Assembly: GCA_013335405.1 (NCBI GenBank)
Contig: JAAXVR010000012.1
Span: 1 to 34,364, forward strand
Length of the DNA stretch: 34,364 nucleotides
Direction: 5' to 3'
From: Chlorobiaceae bacterium
Lineage (GTDB): Bacteria; Bacteroidota; Chlorobiia; Chlorobiales; Chlorobiaceae
A program made the position numbers and the translations under genes. Under the pieces are notes generated by a model. The model saw only the letters and a list, made by a program, of their open reading frames with translations, did not search any database and was not told the DNA's origin. Shown piece by piece: positions 15,845-23,862 of this stretch (positions within the stretch are counted from its first letter, which is position 1; each line of letters starts with the position of its first letter).

Positions 15845-16942
15845 CTATAACACCCTGTCGAGCAAGGCGACAATACGGGCAGCTGCGGCCCCGTCCCATT
15901 TCTCGGGGATTTTGGAGCGGCCCCTCCGATGCCCGTGCGGATCGTGACGCAGAAGGTCTTCGATGCCGGCAAGAATCTCAGCCTCGTCTTCACCGACAAG
16001 AACGTTGGTCCCGATCTCAAGAGTCGACGGGCGGTATGTACGATCCCTCATGGTAAGGCAGGGAACATCCATGACTGTCGATTCAGCCTGAAGTTCCCCG
16101 TCATCGGTAAGGAGCATCTGCGAATCCCTGAGCAGGGCAAGCAGTTCGCCAGGTCCGGGCATGTCGATTATCCTGATCGCTTCCGGCCGGTCAAATCCCG
16201 GATTTTCGATTAAATCGCCATACCCGGGAGCAAGGGGCAAGAGGACAGTTGTTTTCGCCGAGATCGCCTTCAGCAGCCTCTGCGCCAGCGCGAGCTGCTC
16301 CCCATGCCGTGAATTTGCGGACAGGCCAAGCATGACCATTACGTAGTGCTTCGTCTGAAGGCCATGCCGGGCCGGGGCATCGGTGCGGCCCGACTGCTGC
16401 ATGAGGGCGGCGAGGCTGTCTATGAGCAGATTGCCGGCAAAAAAGACCTTCTCATCGGGAACGCCTTCGTTGATCAGGTTGTACTCGCCGCTGTGCTCGC
16501 TGACAAAATGCAGGTCGGCAATCGAGTCGATGAGAACGCGGTTGATCTCGCGGGTATCCGTCCGTACATGGTTCCTGAGTCCCGAATCTGTCGCCGCGAG
16601 AGGAACAGAAAGCCTGGAGGCGGCAAGAGCGGCGGCGAGGGCCGCATCGTCGCTGCCGCAGGCAAGAACGAGATGAGGCTGTTCGGAACCGATGATCATT
16701 TCCATTCCGGTCATCATCGAGGCAAGCGTTTCGATCGGTGTTCCTCCGCAAAGGCCGATTGTCCGAAACGAGTTTTCCAGTCCGAAACAGCCCGCAAGCT
16801 CCTGATCGATGGGAGCCTTGCCGGTCCCGGCCGAGAGTACCGCAAGAGGAGTGTAAGACCCGTTTTTTTTCAGCGCGTCATATAGCGGAGCCAACAGGAA
16901 AGTGCCCTCTCTGCCTCCACCGGCAAGTAGTAATTTTTTCAC
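15845..16942 (-). CDS. UDP-N-acetylglucosamine 2-epimerase-like (WecB-fold) protein with altered active site
   Basis: The 365-residue protein follows the GT-B-type non-hydrolysing UDP-GlcNAc 2-epimerase pattern. It has an N-terminal G-G-G-R-E-G-T strand-loop, L-A-A-A-L-A-A, S-G-L-R, R-E-I-N-R, and a well-kept C-terminal nucleotide site: T-D-D-G-E-L-Q-A-E-S followed by M-R-D-R-T-Y-R-P and E-I-G-T-N. Several residues known in WecB are not conserved: the H-G-D-T block reads C-G-S-D, H-V-E-A-G reads A-T-D-S-G, and the T-G-H-R-R-E-N block reads L-G-L-S-A-N. GTG 16942 is chosen because the frame up to 17059 would overlap the divergent OstA-like gene, and because the length then fits the family. The epimerase reaction is therefore uncertain. 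Confidence 0.8.
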   Translation of the reverse strand: MKKLLLAGGGREGTFLLAPLYDALKKNGSYTPLAVLSAGTGKAPIDQELAGCFGLENSFRTIGLCGGTPIETLASMMTGMEMIIGSEQPHLVLACGSDDAALAAALAASRLSVPLAATDSGLRNHVRTDTREINRVLIDSIADLHFVSEHSGEYNLINEGVPDEKVFFAGNLLIDSLAALMQQSGRTDAPARHGLQTKHYVMVMLGLSANSRHGEQLALAQRLLKAISAKTTVLLPLAPGYGDLIENPGFDRPEAIRIIDMPGPGELLALLRDSQMLLTDDGELQAESTVMDVPCLTMRDRTYRPSTLEIGTNVLVGEDEAEILAGIEDLLRHDPHGHRRGRSKIPEKWDGAAAARIVALLDRVL

Positions 16943-17019
16943 CGTAATAAAATAAGCTTTGTTTACATTATCTACATTGTCCCAGCAATCTTCCGGGCTG
17001 CAATAAACCTTCCTCTGCA

Positions 17020-17997
17020 ATGAAAAAAGCTTGCGGCGCCTGCCGAACTGCATATGCATTAACCGGGAGCATTCGTGTGGCAGCGATTGTTGCCACCTCT
17101 GTCTTTTTTCTGCAGTTCATCCTCTCCCCGGTGCTGAGCAATAATACGCTCCGGGCGGAAAAAAAGAAAATAATTCTCGAACACTCCGATACCATCGAGG
17201 GTGGCCAGAATGAGAGAGGCTCCTACAAATCAGTGATCGGCAAGGTCGTATTCATGCACAACACCCTGAACCTGAGATGCGACAGGGCAACGAGTTACGA
17301 CAGGGAAAACAGGATCACGCTCGGCGGCAACATCGTGTTAAGCAACGATACTTTCGAGATTTTCGGCGACAACGGAGTCTATTACCCGGATACCGAAATC
17401 GGAGAACTCAGCGGCAACGTCCGCGGGCAACTCCTCGGCAAATCACTTTGCGGCACATCGCAGAAAGCGGTGATCAACACGTCCGCAAACCAGATATGGC
17501 TCAGTGAAGGGGCCATCGCCTGGTACAACGGCCATCAGATAAGCGGTGATACCATTCTCCTGCACCTCAGACAATCCACCAAAAACGTCGGAAGCATGAT
17601 GATAGAAAAAATCCAGATCCAGGGAAACGCTTTTTATGCTGCGGAAGACACCCTTTCGCAAGCCCGGATCGGATACAATCAGCTCGGTGGAAGCAGGATG
17701 GCCATTCAGCTCGACGAAAATTCGGAAATAACGGGAATAACCGTTTCGGGCCAGGCTGAAGGGCTCTACCACCTCTATGGGGAACACCATGATCCTGCCG
17801 GGATAAACTATTCGAGCGGCAGTGAAATCCGCATGTATTTCAGGGAAGGAGGAGCGCTTTACAAGGTAAAGGTTTCAGGAAATCCCGAAGGGAAGCACTA
17901 TCCGCAGAGGTACCGCGGCGACCCGTCGATCAACCTGCCGAAATTCACCTGGAGAGAAAAAGAAAATCCTTTCAGACAGGAAAAAAGCCTCCGGTAA
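17020..17997 (+). CDS. OstA/LptA-like LPS export domain protein
   Basis: The 325-residue protein has an N-terminal hydrophobic segment (about residues 17-40), which is either a signal peptide or a single membrane anchor. Repeating short beta strands typical of the OstA/LptA/LptC jellyroll follow: S-V-I-G-K-V-V-F, L-R-C-D-R-A-T-S-Y, I-T-L-G-G-N-I-V-L-S-N, and S-G-N-V-R-G. Such proteins carry LPS across the periplasm or belong to the LptD N-terminal domain family. It is longer than E. coli LptA (185) and resembles the OstA-like proteins of Bacteroidetes/Chlorobi. Divergent from the WecB-like gene across a 77-base AT-rich gap in which I see no confident promoter boxes. A bidirectional terminator overlaps its stop codon. 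Confidence 0.82.
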   Translation: MKKACGACRTAYALTGSIRVAAIVATSVFFLQFILSPVLSNNTLRAEKKKIILEHSDTIEGGQNERGSYKSVIGKVVFMHNTLNLRCDRATSYDRENRITLGGNIVLSNDTFEIFGDNGVYYPDTEIGELSGNVRGQLLGKSLCGTSQKAVINTSANQIWLSEGAIAWYNGHQISGDTILLHLRQSTKNVGSMMIEKIQIQGNAFYAAEDTLSQARIGYNQLGGSRMAIQLDENSEITGITVSGQAEGLYHLYGEHHDPAGINYSSGSEIRMYFREGGALYKVKVSGNPEGKHYPQRYRGDPSINLPKFTWREKENPFRQEKSLR

Positions 17998-18013
17998 CCC
18001 AGGAGGCTTTTCA
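17983..18013. terminator. Bidirectional rho-independent terminator between ostA-like and fmdB
   Basis: AAAAGCCTCC (17983-17992) and GGAGGCTTTT (18002-18011) form a perfect 10-bp stem with a nine-base loop that contains the ostA-like stop codon. A/T tracts on both sides let it work for the plus-strand gene and for fmdB on the minus strand. Confidence 0.85.
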
Positions 18014-18063
18014 TTGCACGGAAATAAGGAAAAGAGCACTGGAAACTCCTGCCGGACATGAAA

Positions 18064-18327
18064 TTATTTGTCGGCCATCGGGCATTTTCCGGTTGCACAG
18101 GAACCTGCAGAACACGGGCTCTCGGCAGGCGGCGCTTTGCGGCCCTTGTTGTAGTCGGTTCCGTAAAAACCGGACCCTTTCAGCACAAATCCCCCTTCGG
18201 CACTGATCACTCGCTCCAGTTCCTCTTTTTCACACTGCGGACAGGTTGTCAGTGCGTTATCGCTCATTTTCTGAAAAATCTCCAGTTCGTTTCCACAGCT
18301 TCTGCAACGGTAATGATAGGTTGGCAT
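18064..18327 (-). CDS. FmdB-family zinc-ribbon protein
   Basis: This small protein of 87 residues opens with M-P-T-Y-H-Y-R-C and has Cys pairs at 8/11 and 29/32, forming the FmdB/CxxC_CxxC_SSSS zinc ribbon. It continues through [13 protein letters not shown] second Cys cluster near the C terminus ([13 protein letters not shown]) may bind metal or be redox active. Family members are often called putative regulatory proteins after FmdB of Methylophilus, but no function is established. A very strong AAGGAGG (18337-18343) stands nine bases before the ATG. It diverges from recO. Confidence 0.92.
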   Translation of the reverse strand: MPTYHYRCRSCGNELEIFQKMSDNALTTCPQCEKEELERVISAEGGFVLKGSGFYGTDYNKGRKAPPAESPCSAGSCATGKCPMADK

Positions 18328-18472
18328 CTCTATTTTCCTCCTTGGTTAAAAGCGTTCCGACAGTTATCGTTCTGTATATGGCCCCATGGAAATATCCCGG
18401 ATACCGGCAAAGGAATCCGGGGGGCACTCCGGCATGTTCACGGCGCAACGACCGGCTTGTGACATATCCTGG

Positions 18473-18489
18473 CGGGGCAGGGAGCCCCG
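18473..18489. repeat. GC-rich inverted repeat in the fmdB-recO gap
   Basis: CGGGGC (18473-18478) and GCCCCG (18484-18489) form a six-bp hairpin with a five-base loop. It sits upstream of an AT-rich segment containing TATATAAC before recO. It could be an operator or a leader hairpin of fmdB; no T run follows. Confidence 0.35.
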
Positions 18490-18545
18490 TGAGGCAAATG
18501 GCAAAAGTATATAACAATAATTCGAAATATTAAAAAAACAGAGCC

Positions 18546-19331
18546 GTGATCGTCAAAACCCGCGCCGTCGTGCTCAAAGAGCTGAAGTATCGCGACCAGT
18601 CAAAGATATGCTCGATCTACACCCGGGATTTCGGAAAAATGTCGGTCATGGCAAAAGGCGCGAGAAACCCGAAAAACAAGCTCAACGGGCTTTTAAGCGC
18701 CGGCAACGTGGTCGAACTGGTCATCTACCGGAAAGCCGGTCGCGAGCTGCAACTCGTCAGTGATGCAAACCTCGTTTCAAGCCCCCTGGTTCCCGAACCG
18801 GACCTCGACCGTTTCGCGGTGCTTTACCGTATCATCGATATCGTCAGGCTCTCGACGGAAAACGACGAGCGGAACCTGCAGCTTTTCGCCCTTCTGACGG
18901 CAACCCTCGAACGCCTTTACGGTGGGTGTGGAGATTTCCTGATTCTCTACGCGTGGTTCCTGCTGCGCTTCGTTTCGCTCCTCGGTTTCCAGCCATCCAT
19001 CAGACGATGCGTATTCAGCGGAGAAGAGATCGTCTCGGCCATCGGCATCGGGAGCGCGGCTTCCCTTTATTTCGTCATGAACCCGGGCGGACTCGCACGC
19101 TCCCATGCTGCTCCGGGAACCCTCGCAAAAAAACACCTCCTGCCGCCAGGAACGGCAAACCTTCTCTGCGCCATCGATTCCACCGGCCTTTCGGGCCTCG
19201 ACAACATCATGGCAGACCCTGCCGACACGGGCTTCGCTGTTACCCTGCTCCAGGAATACTGCGCCTGCCACCTCGAGCATTCCGGAACGCGCAAAAACCT
19301 CGCCATCGTTTCACAAATCGTCCGGCATTGA
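18546..19331 (+). CDS. recO: DNA repair protein RecO
   Basis: RecO anneals single strands and, with RecR, loads RecA on SSB-coated DNA during gap repair. The 261-residue protein shows the N-terminal OB-fold start V-K-T-R-A-V-V-L-K-E and the Y-T-R-D-F-G-K strand with A-K-G-A-R conserved just after it, then a helical C-terminal domain (F-L-L-R-F-V-S-L-L-G-F-Q-P). The start is GTG 18546, which places the family N terminus correctly. The C-x-x-C zinc site present in some RecO proteins is reduced here to a single Cys. Its stop is 109 bases before hemL. Confidence 0.93.
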   Translation: MIVKTRAVVLKELKYRDQSKICSIYTRDFGKMSVMAKGARNPKNKLNGLLSAGNVVELVIYRKAGRELQLVSDANLVSSPLVPEPDLDRFAVLYRIIDIVRLSTENDERNLQLFALLTATLERLYGGCGDFLILYAWFLLRFVSLLGFQPSIRRCVFSGEEIVSAIGIGSAASLYFVMNPGGLARSHAAPGTLAKKHLLPPGTANLLCAIDSTGLSGLDNIMADPADTGFAVTLLQEYCACHLEHSGTRKNLAIVSQIVRH

Positions 19332-19440
19332 AATCCCGGCGGTTTTTTGGGGTTTTATATCTTCCGGAGTATTTCTATCTTGACCAGACATTTATGTACT
19401 CTCTTTCCGTCTTGTCCAATACTAAACAGAATTGCCAGAC

Positions 19441-20736
19441 ATGCCTCAGTTAACCAGATCAGCTGAACTCTTTGAAAAAGCGAAGCAGTTCATTCCCGGT
19501 GGTGTCAACTCCCCTGTACGTGCATTCAAATCCGTCGGAGGAACCCCTGTCTACATGGCTCAAGGTTCAGGGGCATACCTGACCGATGTGGACGGCAACA
19601 CCTACATCGATTATGTCGGCTCATGGGGACCGTTCATTCTCGGCAGCATGCACCCGAGAGTAACCGCCGCGCTCGATTATACGCTCAAAAACATCGGAAC
19701 GAGCTTCGGCACGCCGATCGAAATGGAAATTGAAATTGCCGAGCTGCTCTGCAAGATCGTTCCTTCGCTTGAAATGGTCCGCATGGTCAACAGCGGCACC
19801 GAGGCGACCATGTCGGCTGTACGCCTTGCAAGGGGCTGCACCGGTCGCGACAAGATCATCAAGTTCGAGGGCTGCTACCACGGACATGGAGACAGCTTCC
19901 TCATCAAGGCAGGCTCAGGCGCCCTGACGCTCGGCGCTCCCGACAGCCCCGGCGTCACCAGAGGCACCGCGCTCGACACGCTCAACGCAACCTACAACGA
20001 TATCGAATCGGTAAGGCTTCTCGTCAACGAGAATAAAGGTCAGATAGCTGCCATCATCATCGAACCGGTCGCAGGCAATACCGGAGTCATCCCGGCAAAG
20101 CCCGAGTTCCTCTCCGCCCTTCGAGAACTTTGCGACAATGAAGATATCGTGCTGATTTTTGACGAGGTCATGTGCGGCTTCCGTGTTGCGCTCGGCGGCG
20201 CACAGAGCCTCTACGGCATCACGCCGGACCTCACCACCATGGGAAAGATCATCGGCGGCGGTCTGCCGGTCGGAGCGTTCGGCGGCAAACGCAAACTTAT
20301 GGAACGAGTTGCGCCGCTCGGTGACGTCTATCAGGCAGGAACCCTTTCAGGCAACCCGCTCGCGCTGACCGCAGGCCTTGAAACACTGAAAATCCTTCAG
20401 GACGAAAACCCCTACCCGGAACTCGAAAGAAAAGCCGTCATCCTTGAAGAGGGCTTCAGGAACAACATGAAAAAACTCGGACTGAACTATGTCCAGAACC
20501 GGGTCGGTTCCATGTCCTGCCTCTTCTTCACCGAAACGCCGGTCGTCGATTACACTACCGCCATTACCGCGGACACGAAGAAGCATGCAAAATACTTCCA
20601 TTCGCTGCTCGACCAGGGCATCTACACCGCACCATCCCAGTTCGAGGCGATGTTCATCAGCAGCATGCACACCGACGAAGACCTGGAAAAAACCATTACG
20701 GCCAACTACAACGCCCTCGTCGCGTCAGGCAGGTAA
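19441..20736 (+). CDS. hemL: Glutamate-1-semialdehyde 2,1-aminomutase
   Basis: HemL converts glutamate-1-semialdehyde to 5-aminolevulinate in the C5 tetrapyrrole pathway, the entry to heme and bacteriochlorophyll in green sulfur bacteria. The 431-residue protein is a class III PLP aminotransferase: [10 protein letters not shown] near the N terminus, N-S-G-T-E-A-T, G-C-Y-H-G-H-G, the D-E-V-M-C-G-F-R cofactor-contact block, and the Schiff-base Lys at about 269 in [12 protein letters not shown] 19441 is preferred to an in-frame TTG at 19432. The gene ends in a strong terminator shared with the convergent DUF190 gene. A TTGACC lies 60 bases upstream, but no matching -10 was found. Confidence 0.98.
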   Translation: MPQLTRSAELFEKAKQFIPGGVNSPVRAFKSVGGTPVYMAQGSGAYLTDVDGNTYIDYVGSWGPFILGSMHPRVTAALDYTLKNIGTSFGTPIEMEIEIAELLCKIVPSLEMVRMVNSGTEATMSAVRLARGCTGRDKIIKFEGCYHGHGDSFLIKAGSGALTLGAPDSPGVTRGTALDTLNATYNDIESVRLLVNENKGQIAAIIIEPVAGNTGVIPAKPEFLSALRELCDNEDIVLIFDEVMCGFRVALGGAQSLYGITPDLTTMGKIIGGGLPVGAFGGKRKLMERVAPLGDVYQAGTLSGNPLALTAGLETLKILQDENPYPELERKAVILEEGFRNNMKKLGLNYVQNRVGSMSCLFFTETPVVDYTTAITADTKKHAKYFHSLLDQGIYTAPSQFEAMFISSMHTDEDLEKTITANYNALVASGR

Positions 20737-20761
20737 TTCCTGAACAACCGCACTTCTTTTG

Positions 20762-20792
20762 AAAAGGAAGCCCGCATACGGCTTCCTTTTTT
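20762..20792. terminator. Bidirectional rho-independent terminator between hemL and the DUF190 gene
   Basis: AAAAGGAAGCC (20762-20772) and GGCTTCCTTTT (20780-20790) form a perfect 11-bp stem with a seven-base loop, followed by a T run on the plus strand and TTTTC on the minus strand. It stands between the convergent hemL and DUF190 stops. Confidence 0.9.
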
Positions 20793-20804
20793 ATTTCGAT
20801 GGAT

Positions 20805-21140
20805 TTATTCGATAACCCCCGCCCTGACAAGCTCCCTCGAAATCATGACGCGCCCGGCCGAATCACGCACAAGTTGTTCGAGCACCGGAAGGAAACTGTC
20901 TATTTTTTCCGAATGGTCCACGATTTCGATAACCATGGGAAGATTTGTGCTGAACTCCATAATCTTCGACGTCCTGAGACGCAAGTCGTGCCCATAGGAG
21001 AGAACTCCCCTGAGAACGGTCGCTCCCGCCAGCTCCCGGAGGCGTGCTTCGCGGACGATCTCTTCGTAGAGAGGGTGGTGGCCGTAGCGGGCCTGCTCGT
21101 TGACGAAGATCCGCAACATTTCCATGTTCTTCAATTCCAT
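20805..21140 (-). CDS. DUF190 family protein (CrcB-associated, GlnB-like)
   Basis: This 111-residue soluble protein matches the DUF190 pattern: an N-terminal strand L-R-I-F-V-N-E, the helix H-P-L-Y-E-E-I-V-R-E-A-R, A-G-A-T-V-L-R-G-V-L-S-Y-G, and P-M-V-I-E-I-V-D. DUF190 proteins have a PII-like ferredoxin fold and are frequently encoded beside crcB, suggesting a role with fluoride export or its sensing. Here it starts seven bases after the crcB stop, so the two are a unit. The exact biochemical role of the family is not established. Confidence 0.92.
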   Translation of the reverse strand: MELKNMEMLRIFVNEQARYGHHPLYEEIVREARLRELAGATVLRGVLSYGHDLRLRTSKIMEFSTNLPMVIEIVDHSEKIDSFLPVLEQLVRDSAGRVMISRELVRAGVIE

Positions 21141-21147
21141 ATTTGTT

Positions 21148-21531
21148 TCATGTCAAAAGTTTCGCAAACACTGATCCAAGATAGAACGCCGCGATGCCGC
21201 CCGCGATGCTGCCCGCGAGATAGAGGCCGGCATAGAATATCTGGCCGTCCCTCATCAGTGCGGCATGTTCGAACATGTATGCCGAAAAGGTTGTGAAGCC
21301 TCCGCAGAAGCCCGTGACAAGGAAAAGCCTCGCATCGGGAGAAACAATCGTTGTGGAAACCGCAAGCTCTCCGAGAAACCCTATCAGAAAACTGCCGGCA
21401 ATGTTGACAACAAGGGTTGGAAAAGGAAACCATACCGCTGCCGGGGCAAGCAGGAGGGCTACCAGATACCGTGCAACCGATCCGAGCATACCGCCGGTCC
21501 CGACGAGGAGAATCGCGCCGACATGCTTCAC
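21148..21531 (-). CDS. crcB: Fluoride ion exporter CrcB (Fluc)
   Basis: CrcB forms dual-topology dimeric channels that release fluoride from the cytoplasm. The 127-residue protein has four membrane helices. It carries the family motifs G-G-M-L-G-S-V-A-R-Y near the N terminus, T-L-V-V-N-I-A-G-S-F-L-I-G (pore Asn), and G-F-C-G-G-F-T-T-F-S-A-Y (the central Na+ site and the Phe box). It uses GTG 21531 with GGAGG about ten bases upstream. A single crcB gene means a homodimer is expected. I looked for the crcB/fluoride riboswitch in the 60-80 bases upstream and did not find it. Confidence 0.96.
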   Translation of the reverse strand: MKHVGAILLVGTGGMLGSVARYLVALLLAPAAVWFPFPTLVVNIAGSFLIGFLGELAVSTTIVSPDARLFLVTGFCGGFTTFSAYMFEHAALMRDGQIFYAGLYLAGSIAGGIAAFYLGSVFAKLLT

Positions 21532-21597
21532 CGGTTAAGCCTCCCGAATCCTGTGTCATGAAAATGCGTCGGGCAGACCCCTCCTACCTTCATCATT

Positions 21598-21831
21598 TCA
21601 ACGGTCATGGCTGCACGACTGCCGTTCCTCGATCCGCTTGTGCGCACAGCACATCTCTTCATGTATGCCGATCAGGATGTTGAAGACCCCGAGGCAGATG
21701 ATCGTCGGCGCCCATAGGCCGATAAAGATGGCAATCAGCTCATGGTTCGCGGAGGTCCCGAAAATAAAGACATAGATGGACAGCAATATTGACAGGGCGG
21801 CCCCGACAAAGTAGTAGTAGTGAGACTTCAT
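21598..21831 (-). CDS. Small two-helix membrane protein, function unknown
   Basis: The 77-residue protein has two hydrophobic helices (about residues 5-26 and 34-55), followed by a charged tail containing C-C-A-H-K and a second Cys. The Y-Y-Y-F-V-G-A-A start and the hydrophobic pattern are typical of small inner-membrane proteins. I cannot assign a family. It lies 66 bases upstream of crcB on the same strand and about 100 bases after the SOUL gene stop; an imperfect hairpin, GGCAGG/CCTGCC at 21884-21905, sits between it and the SOUL gene. Confidence 0.7.
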   Translation of the reverse strand: MKSHYYYFVGAALSILLSIYVFIFGTSANHELIAIFIGLWAPTIICLGVFNILIGIHEEMCCAHKRIEERQSCSHDR

Positions 21832-21935
21832 ACCGTATATGGATTAAATGAGCGGAATGTTTTCAAAATGTAACAATTCGACCGGCAGGAAAAAAACAAC
21901 CTGCCCAAGCCTGTCGGGTGAGAGTGGAACCGCGC

Positions 21936-22556
21936 TCATTCGAGATCGATATGTACCTCGTTGCGCCGCATGAACGGAATGGTCCAGGGCGGGTCGTAAC
22001 TGGCCGCCCTCGGCTTCGAGATCATTCGATATCCTCTGCGTTCAAGCCATCCGGCAAGTTTCGCGGCATTGGCATCGAGATTGCTTTCGGAATGCAGGCC
22101 CGTGTACCGGATAATCCCGACGTTCCTTGCGGGTACGGTTCGAAGGGTCACTCCGGGATCGATCGGCTCCGGCAACGATGCCAGAGAGGAACCTTCAGGC
22201 ATCACAAAAGCCATCACCCATGACTTGCCCTTCTTTTCCTGGAGCACAGGGGAAGTCATGGCAAGTTTCTCACCGGCCCGCTCCTGAAGCACTGGTGCGG
22301 TCATCGAAATTTTCGCCTTGCTGCGGTTTTTACCGAAAATATACCCGGCGAGCCGGCTGAACGCGGTACCTGATGTCCTGCTGTACTCACCTTCTACAAT
22401 GGTTTCGGCAACCACCATCTCTGCGTACTGGCGGACCTCGTAATCTCCCTCACCGGCAAGTACCCTGTAGGCAGGCTCCGCTGCTGTTCTTTTGCCGATA
22501 ACCGAACAACCTGCGAGAAGAAGACTTGTTGCTGCGAGCAGTATCAATTTATCCAT
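21936..22556 (-). CDS. SOUL-family heme-binding lipoprotein
   Basis: The SOUL/HEBP family binds tetrapyrroles in eukaryotes; the bacterial role is unknown. The 206-residue protein starts with a lipoprotein signal (L-L-L-A-G-C, lipidation Cys at about 17) and so is probably membrane-anchored on the periplasmic side. SOUL features are Y-E-V-R-Q-Y, the [11 protein letters not shown] segment, I-S-M-T-A-P-V-L and its echo A-M-T-S-P-V-L, F-V-M-P, and the closing [18 protein letters not shown] 22556 is chosen because AAGGGGAGGG precedes it and the signal peptide follows directly; the frame upstream to 22640 has no family sequence. Its abundance of tetrapyrrole metabolism makes a porphyrin role plausible in a phototroph. 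Confidence 0.93.
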   Translation of the reverse strand: MDKLILLAATSLLLAGCSVIGKRTAAEPAYRVLAGEGDYEVRQYAEMVVAETIVEGEYSRTSGTAFSRLAGYIFGKNRSKAKISMTAPVLQERAGEKLAMTSPVLQEKKGKSWVMAFVMPEGSSLASLPEPIDPGVTLRTVPARNVGIIRYTGLHSESNLDANAAKLAGWLERRGYRMISKPRAASYDPPWTIPFMRRNEVHIDLE

Positions 22557-22560
22557 TTTT

Positions 22561-22570
22561 CCCTCCCCTT
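22561..22570 (-). promoter_or_regulatory. Ribosome binding site fixing the SOUL lipoprotein start
   Basis: AAGGGGAGGG on the minus strand lies four bases before ATG 22556. It is the strongest purine tract nearby and decides against the longer frame. Confidence 0.6.
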
Positions 22571-22743
22571 GTTTTTTTCTCCTGCCTGTTACCTGATTGA
22601 AACAACGGCAGGGCGGAAAAGGTTTTAAACAGAGCTGCATTGCAATTGTATCCCCGGGGAGGTACCTTTACGGAAGAGTAAGGATGGAATCGTACCGCGG
22701 CAGCGATAACAAGCGCGAAATAAGAAAACACCTTGCAGGTCAC

Positions 22744-23169
22744 GTGATAAAAAAAAGAGTTCTCGCCATCGATTACGGAACAAAGCGTATCGGGCTCGCA
22801 AAAAGCGATCCGCTCGGTCTTTTCGCGCAGCCCGTGGGCACCTTCGACCGCAAAGGTCTCTTCGGGAAGCTTCGGGAACAGCTTGACAGCGAAGAGATCG
22901 AAAAAGTCATCGTCGGTTATCCCCTCAGCGAAACCGGTGAAAAAAATTCCATGACCGAAGTGGTTGACCGTTTCATTGCGGAACTCGGCGAATCTTTCCC
23001 CGGCCTCTGCATCGAAACCATCGACGAGCACTCTTCATCCTCCTGCGCACGGGGTATCCTGGCCGCTTCCGGCATATCGAAAAAAAAGCGCCGCCAGAAA
23101 GGGCGGCTCGACAGTGCAGCTGCATGCGTCATGCTGACCGACTACCTCGAAAACCTCCCGAATAGCTGA
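22744..23169 (+). CDS. yqgF: Putative pre-16S rRNA nuclease YqgF (RuvX)
   Basis: YqgF is an RNase H-fold nuclease implicated in maturation of the 5' end of 16S rRNA, formerly annotated as a Holliday junction resolvase. Conserved parts are A-I-D-Y-G-T-K-R-I-G-L-A (catalytic Asp), V-G-Y-P-L-S-E-T-G, D-E-H-S-S-S-S-C-A and K-G-R-L-D-S-A-A-A. From GTG 22744 the product is 141 residues, the usual family size. ATG 22684 in the same frame would add 20 residues without family similarity, and the frame stays open up to 22597. It diverges from the SOUL gene. Confidence 0.93.
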   Translation: MIKKRVLAIDYGTKRIGLAKSDPLGLFAQPVGTFDRKGLFGKLREQLDSEEIEKVIVGYPLSETGEKNSMTEVVDRFIAELGESFPGLCIETIDEHSSSSCARGILAASGISKKKRRQKGRLDSAAACVMLTDYLENLPNS

Positions 23170-23276
23170 CGAGGAGCACACCGGACGGGACATTTTCATT
23201 TAGCTTTTCCCTGCTGCTTCTGTATCTTTAAAGTTCAATGTCAATACCCTTTTCAACGTTTTCCGTTACCGGGTCC

Positions 23277-23858
23277 ATGAACACTCCAGCCATGCTTGAC
23301 GTATTCAAGTCCACCGGTGCCCTCCTCGACGGCCATTTCCGTCTCACATCAGGAAGGCACAGCAATGCCTATTTCCAGTGCGCAAAGGTACTGCAGCACC
23401 CCGAACACCTGTCCGGCGTCTGTGGTGTGATTGCCGGCCATTTTTCGGGCAAGGGCATAGAAACAGTCATTTCTCCGGCCATAGGCGGCATCGTGGTAGG
23501 AACGGAAGTAGGAAGGCAGCTCGGCGTGAAAACCATCTTCGCTGAACGCAGGGACAGCAGGATGACTATCCGCAGGGGCTTCACCCTCGAGCCCGGCGAA
23601 CGAGTGCTCGTCATCGAAGATGTCATCACGACCGGCGGGTCGGTCGCAGAAGTGATCGAGCTCATCTCGGAAGCCGGAGCATCACTGGTCGGCGTAGGTT
23701 CTGTCGTTGACCGCAGCAACGGAAAGGTGAAGCTGGCCGATGACCAGTTCTCCGTCCTCACGATGGAAGTCGTGAGTTTCACACCGGAAGAATGCCCTCT
23801 CTGCAGGGAAGGAATCCCGATAGATTCACCGGGAAGCAGGATTACCAACCGGAACTGA
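23277..23858 (+). CDS. pyrE: Orotate phosphoribosyltransferase
   Basis: PyrE joins orotate and PRPP to make orotidine 5'-monophosphate in pyrimidine synthesis. Features are S-G-R-H-S-N-A-Y (substrate loop), [17 protein letters not shown] and the PRPP signature [13 protein letters not shown] at about 110-122. A C-terminal C-P-L-C pair is seen in this subgroup. ATG 23277 gives 193 residues, the family norm; ATG 23238 would add 13 residues. It heads a tight run with tyrA (four-base gap), nadK and an unknown gene. Confidence 0.95.
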   Translation: MNTPAMLDVFKSTGALLDGHFRLTSGRHSNAYFQCAKVLQHPEHLSGVCGVIAGHFSGKGIETVISPAIGGIVVGTEVGRQLGVKTIFAERRDSRMTIRRGFTLEPGERVLVIEDVITTGGSVAEVIELISEAGASLVGVGSVVDRSNGKVKLADDQFSVLTMEVVSFTPEECPLCREGIPIDSPGSRITNRN

Positions 23859-23862
23859 CCGT

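Noticed and set aside
21532-21600. Fluoride (crcB) riboswitch upstream of crcB
   Set aside because: The conserved pseudoknot segments were not found on inspection; a covariance search would be decisive.
21884-21905. Hairpin GGCAGG/CCTGCC as a terminator of the SOUL gene
   Set aside because: Stem of only six pairs with the T tract in the loop rather than after it; too weak to call.
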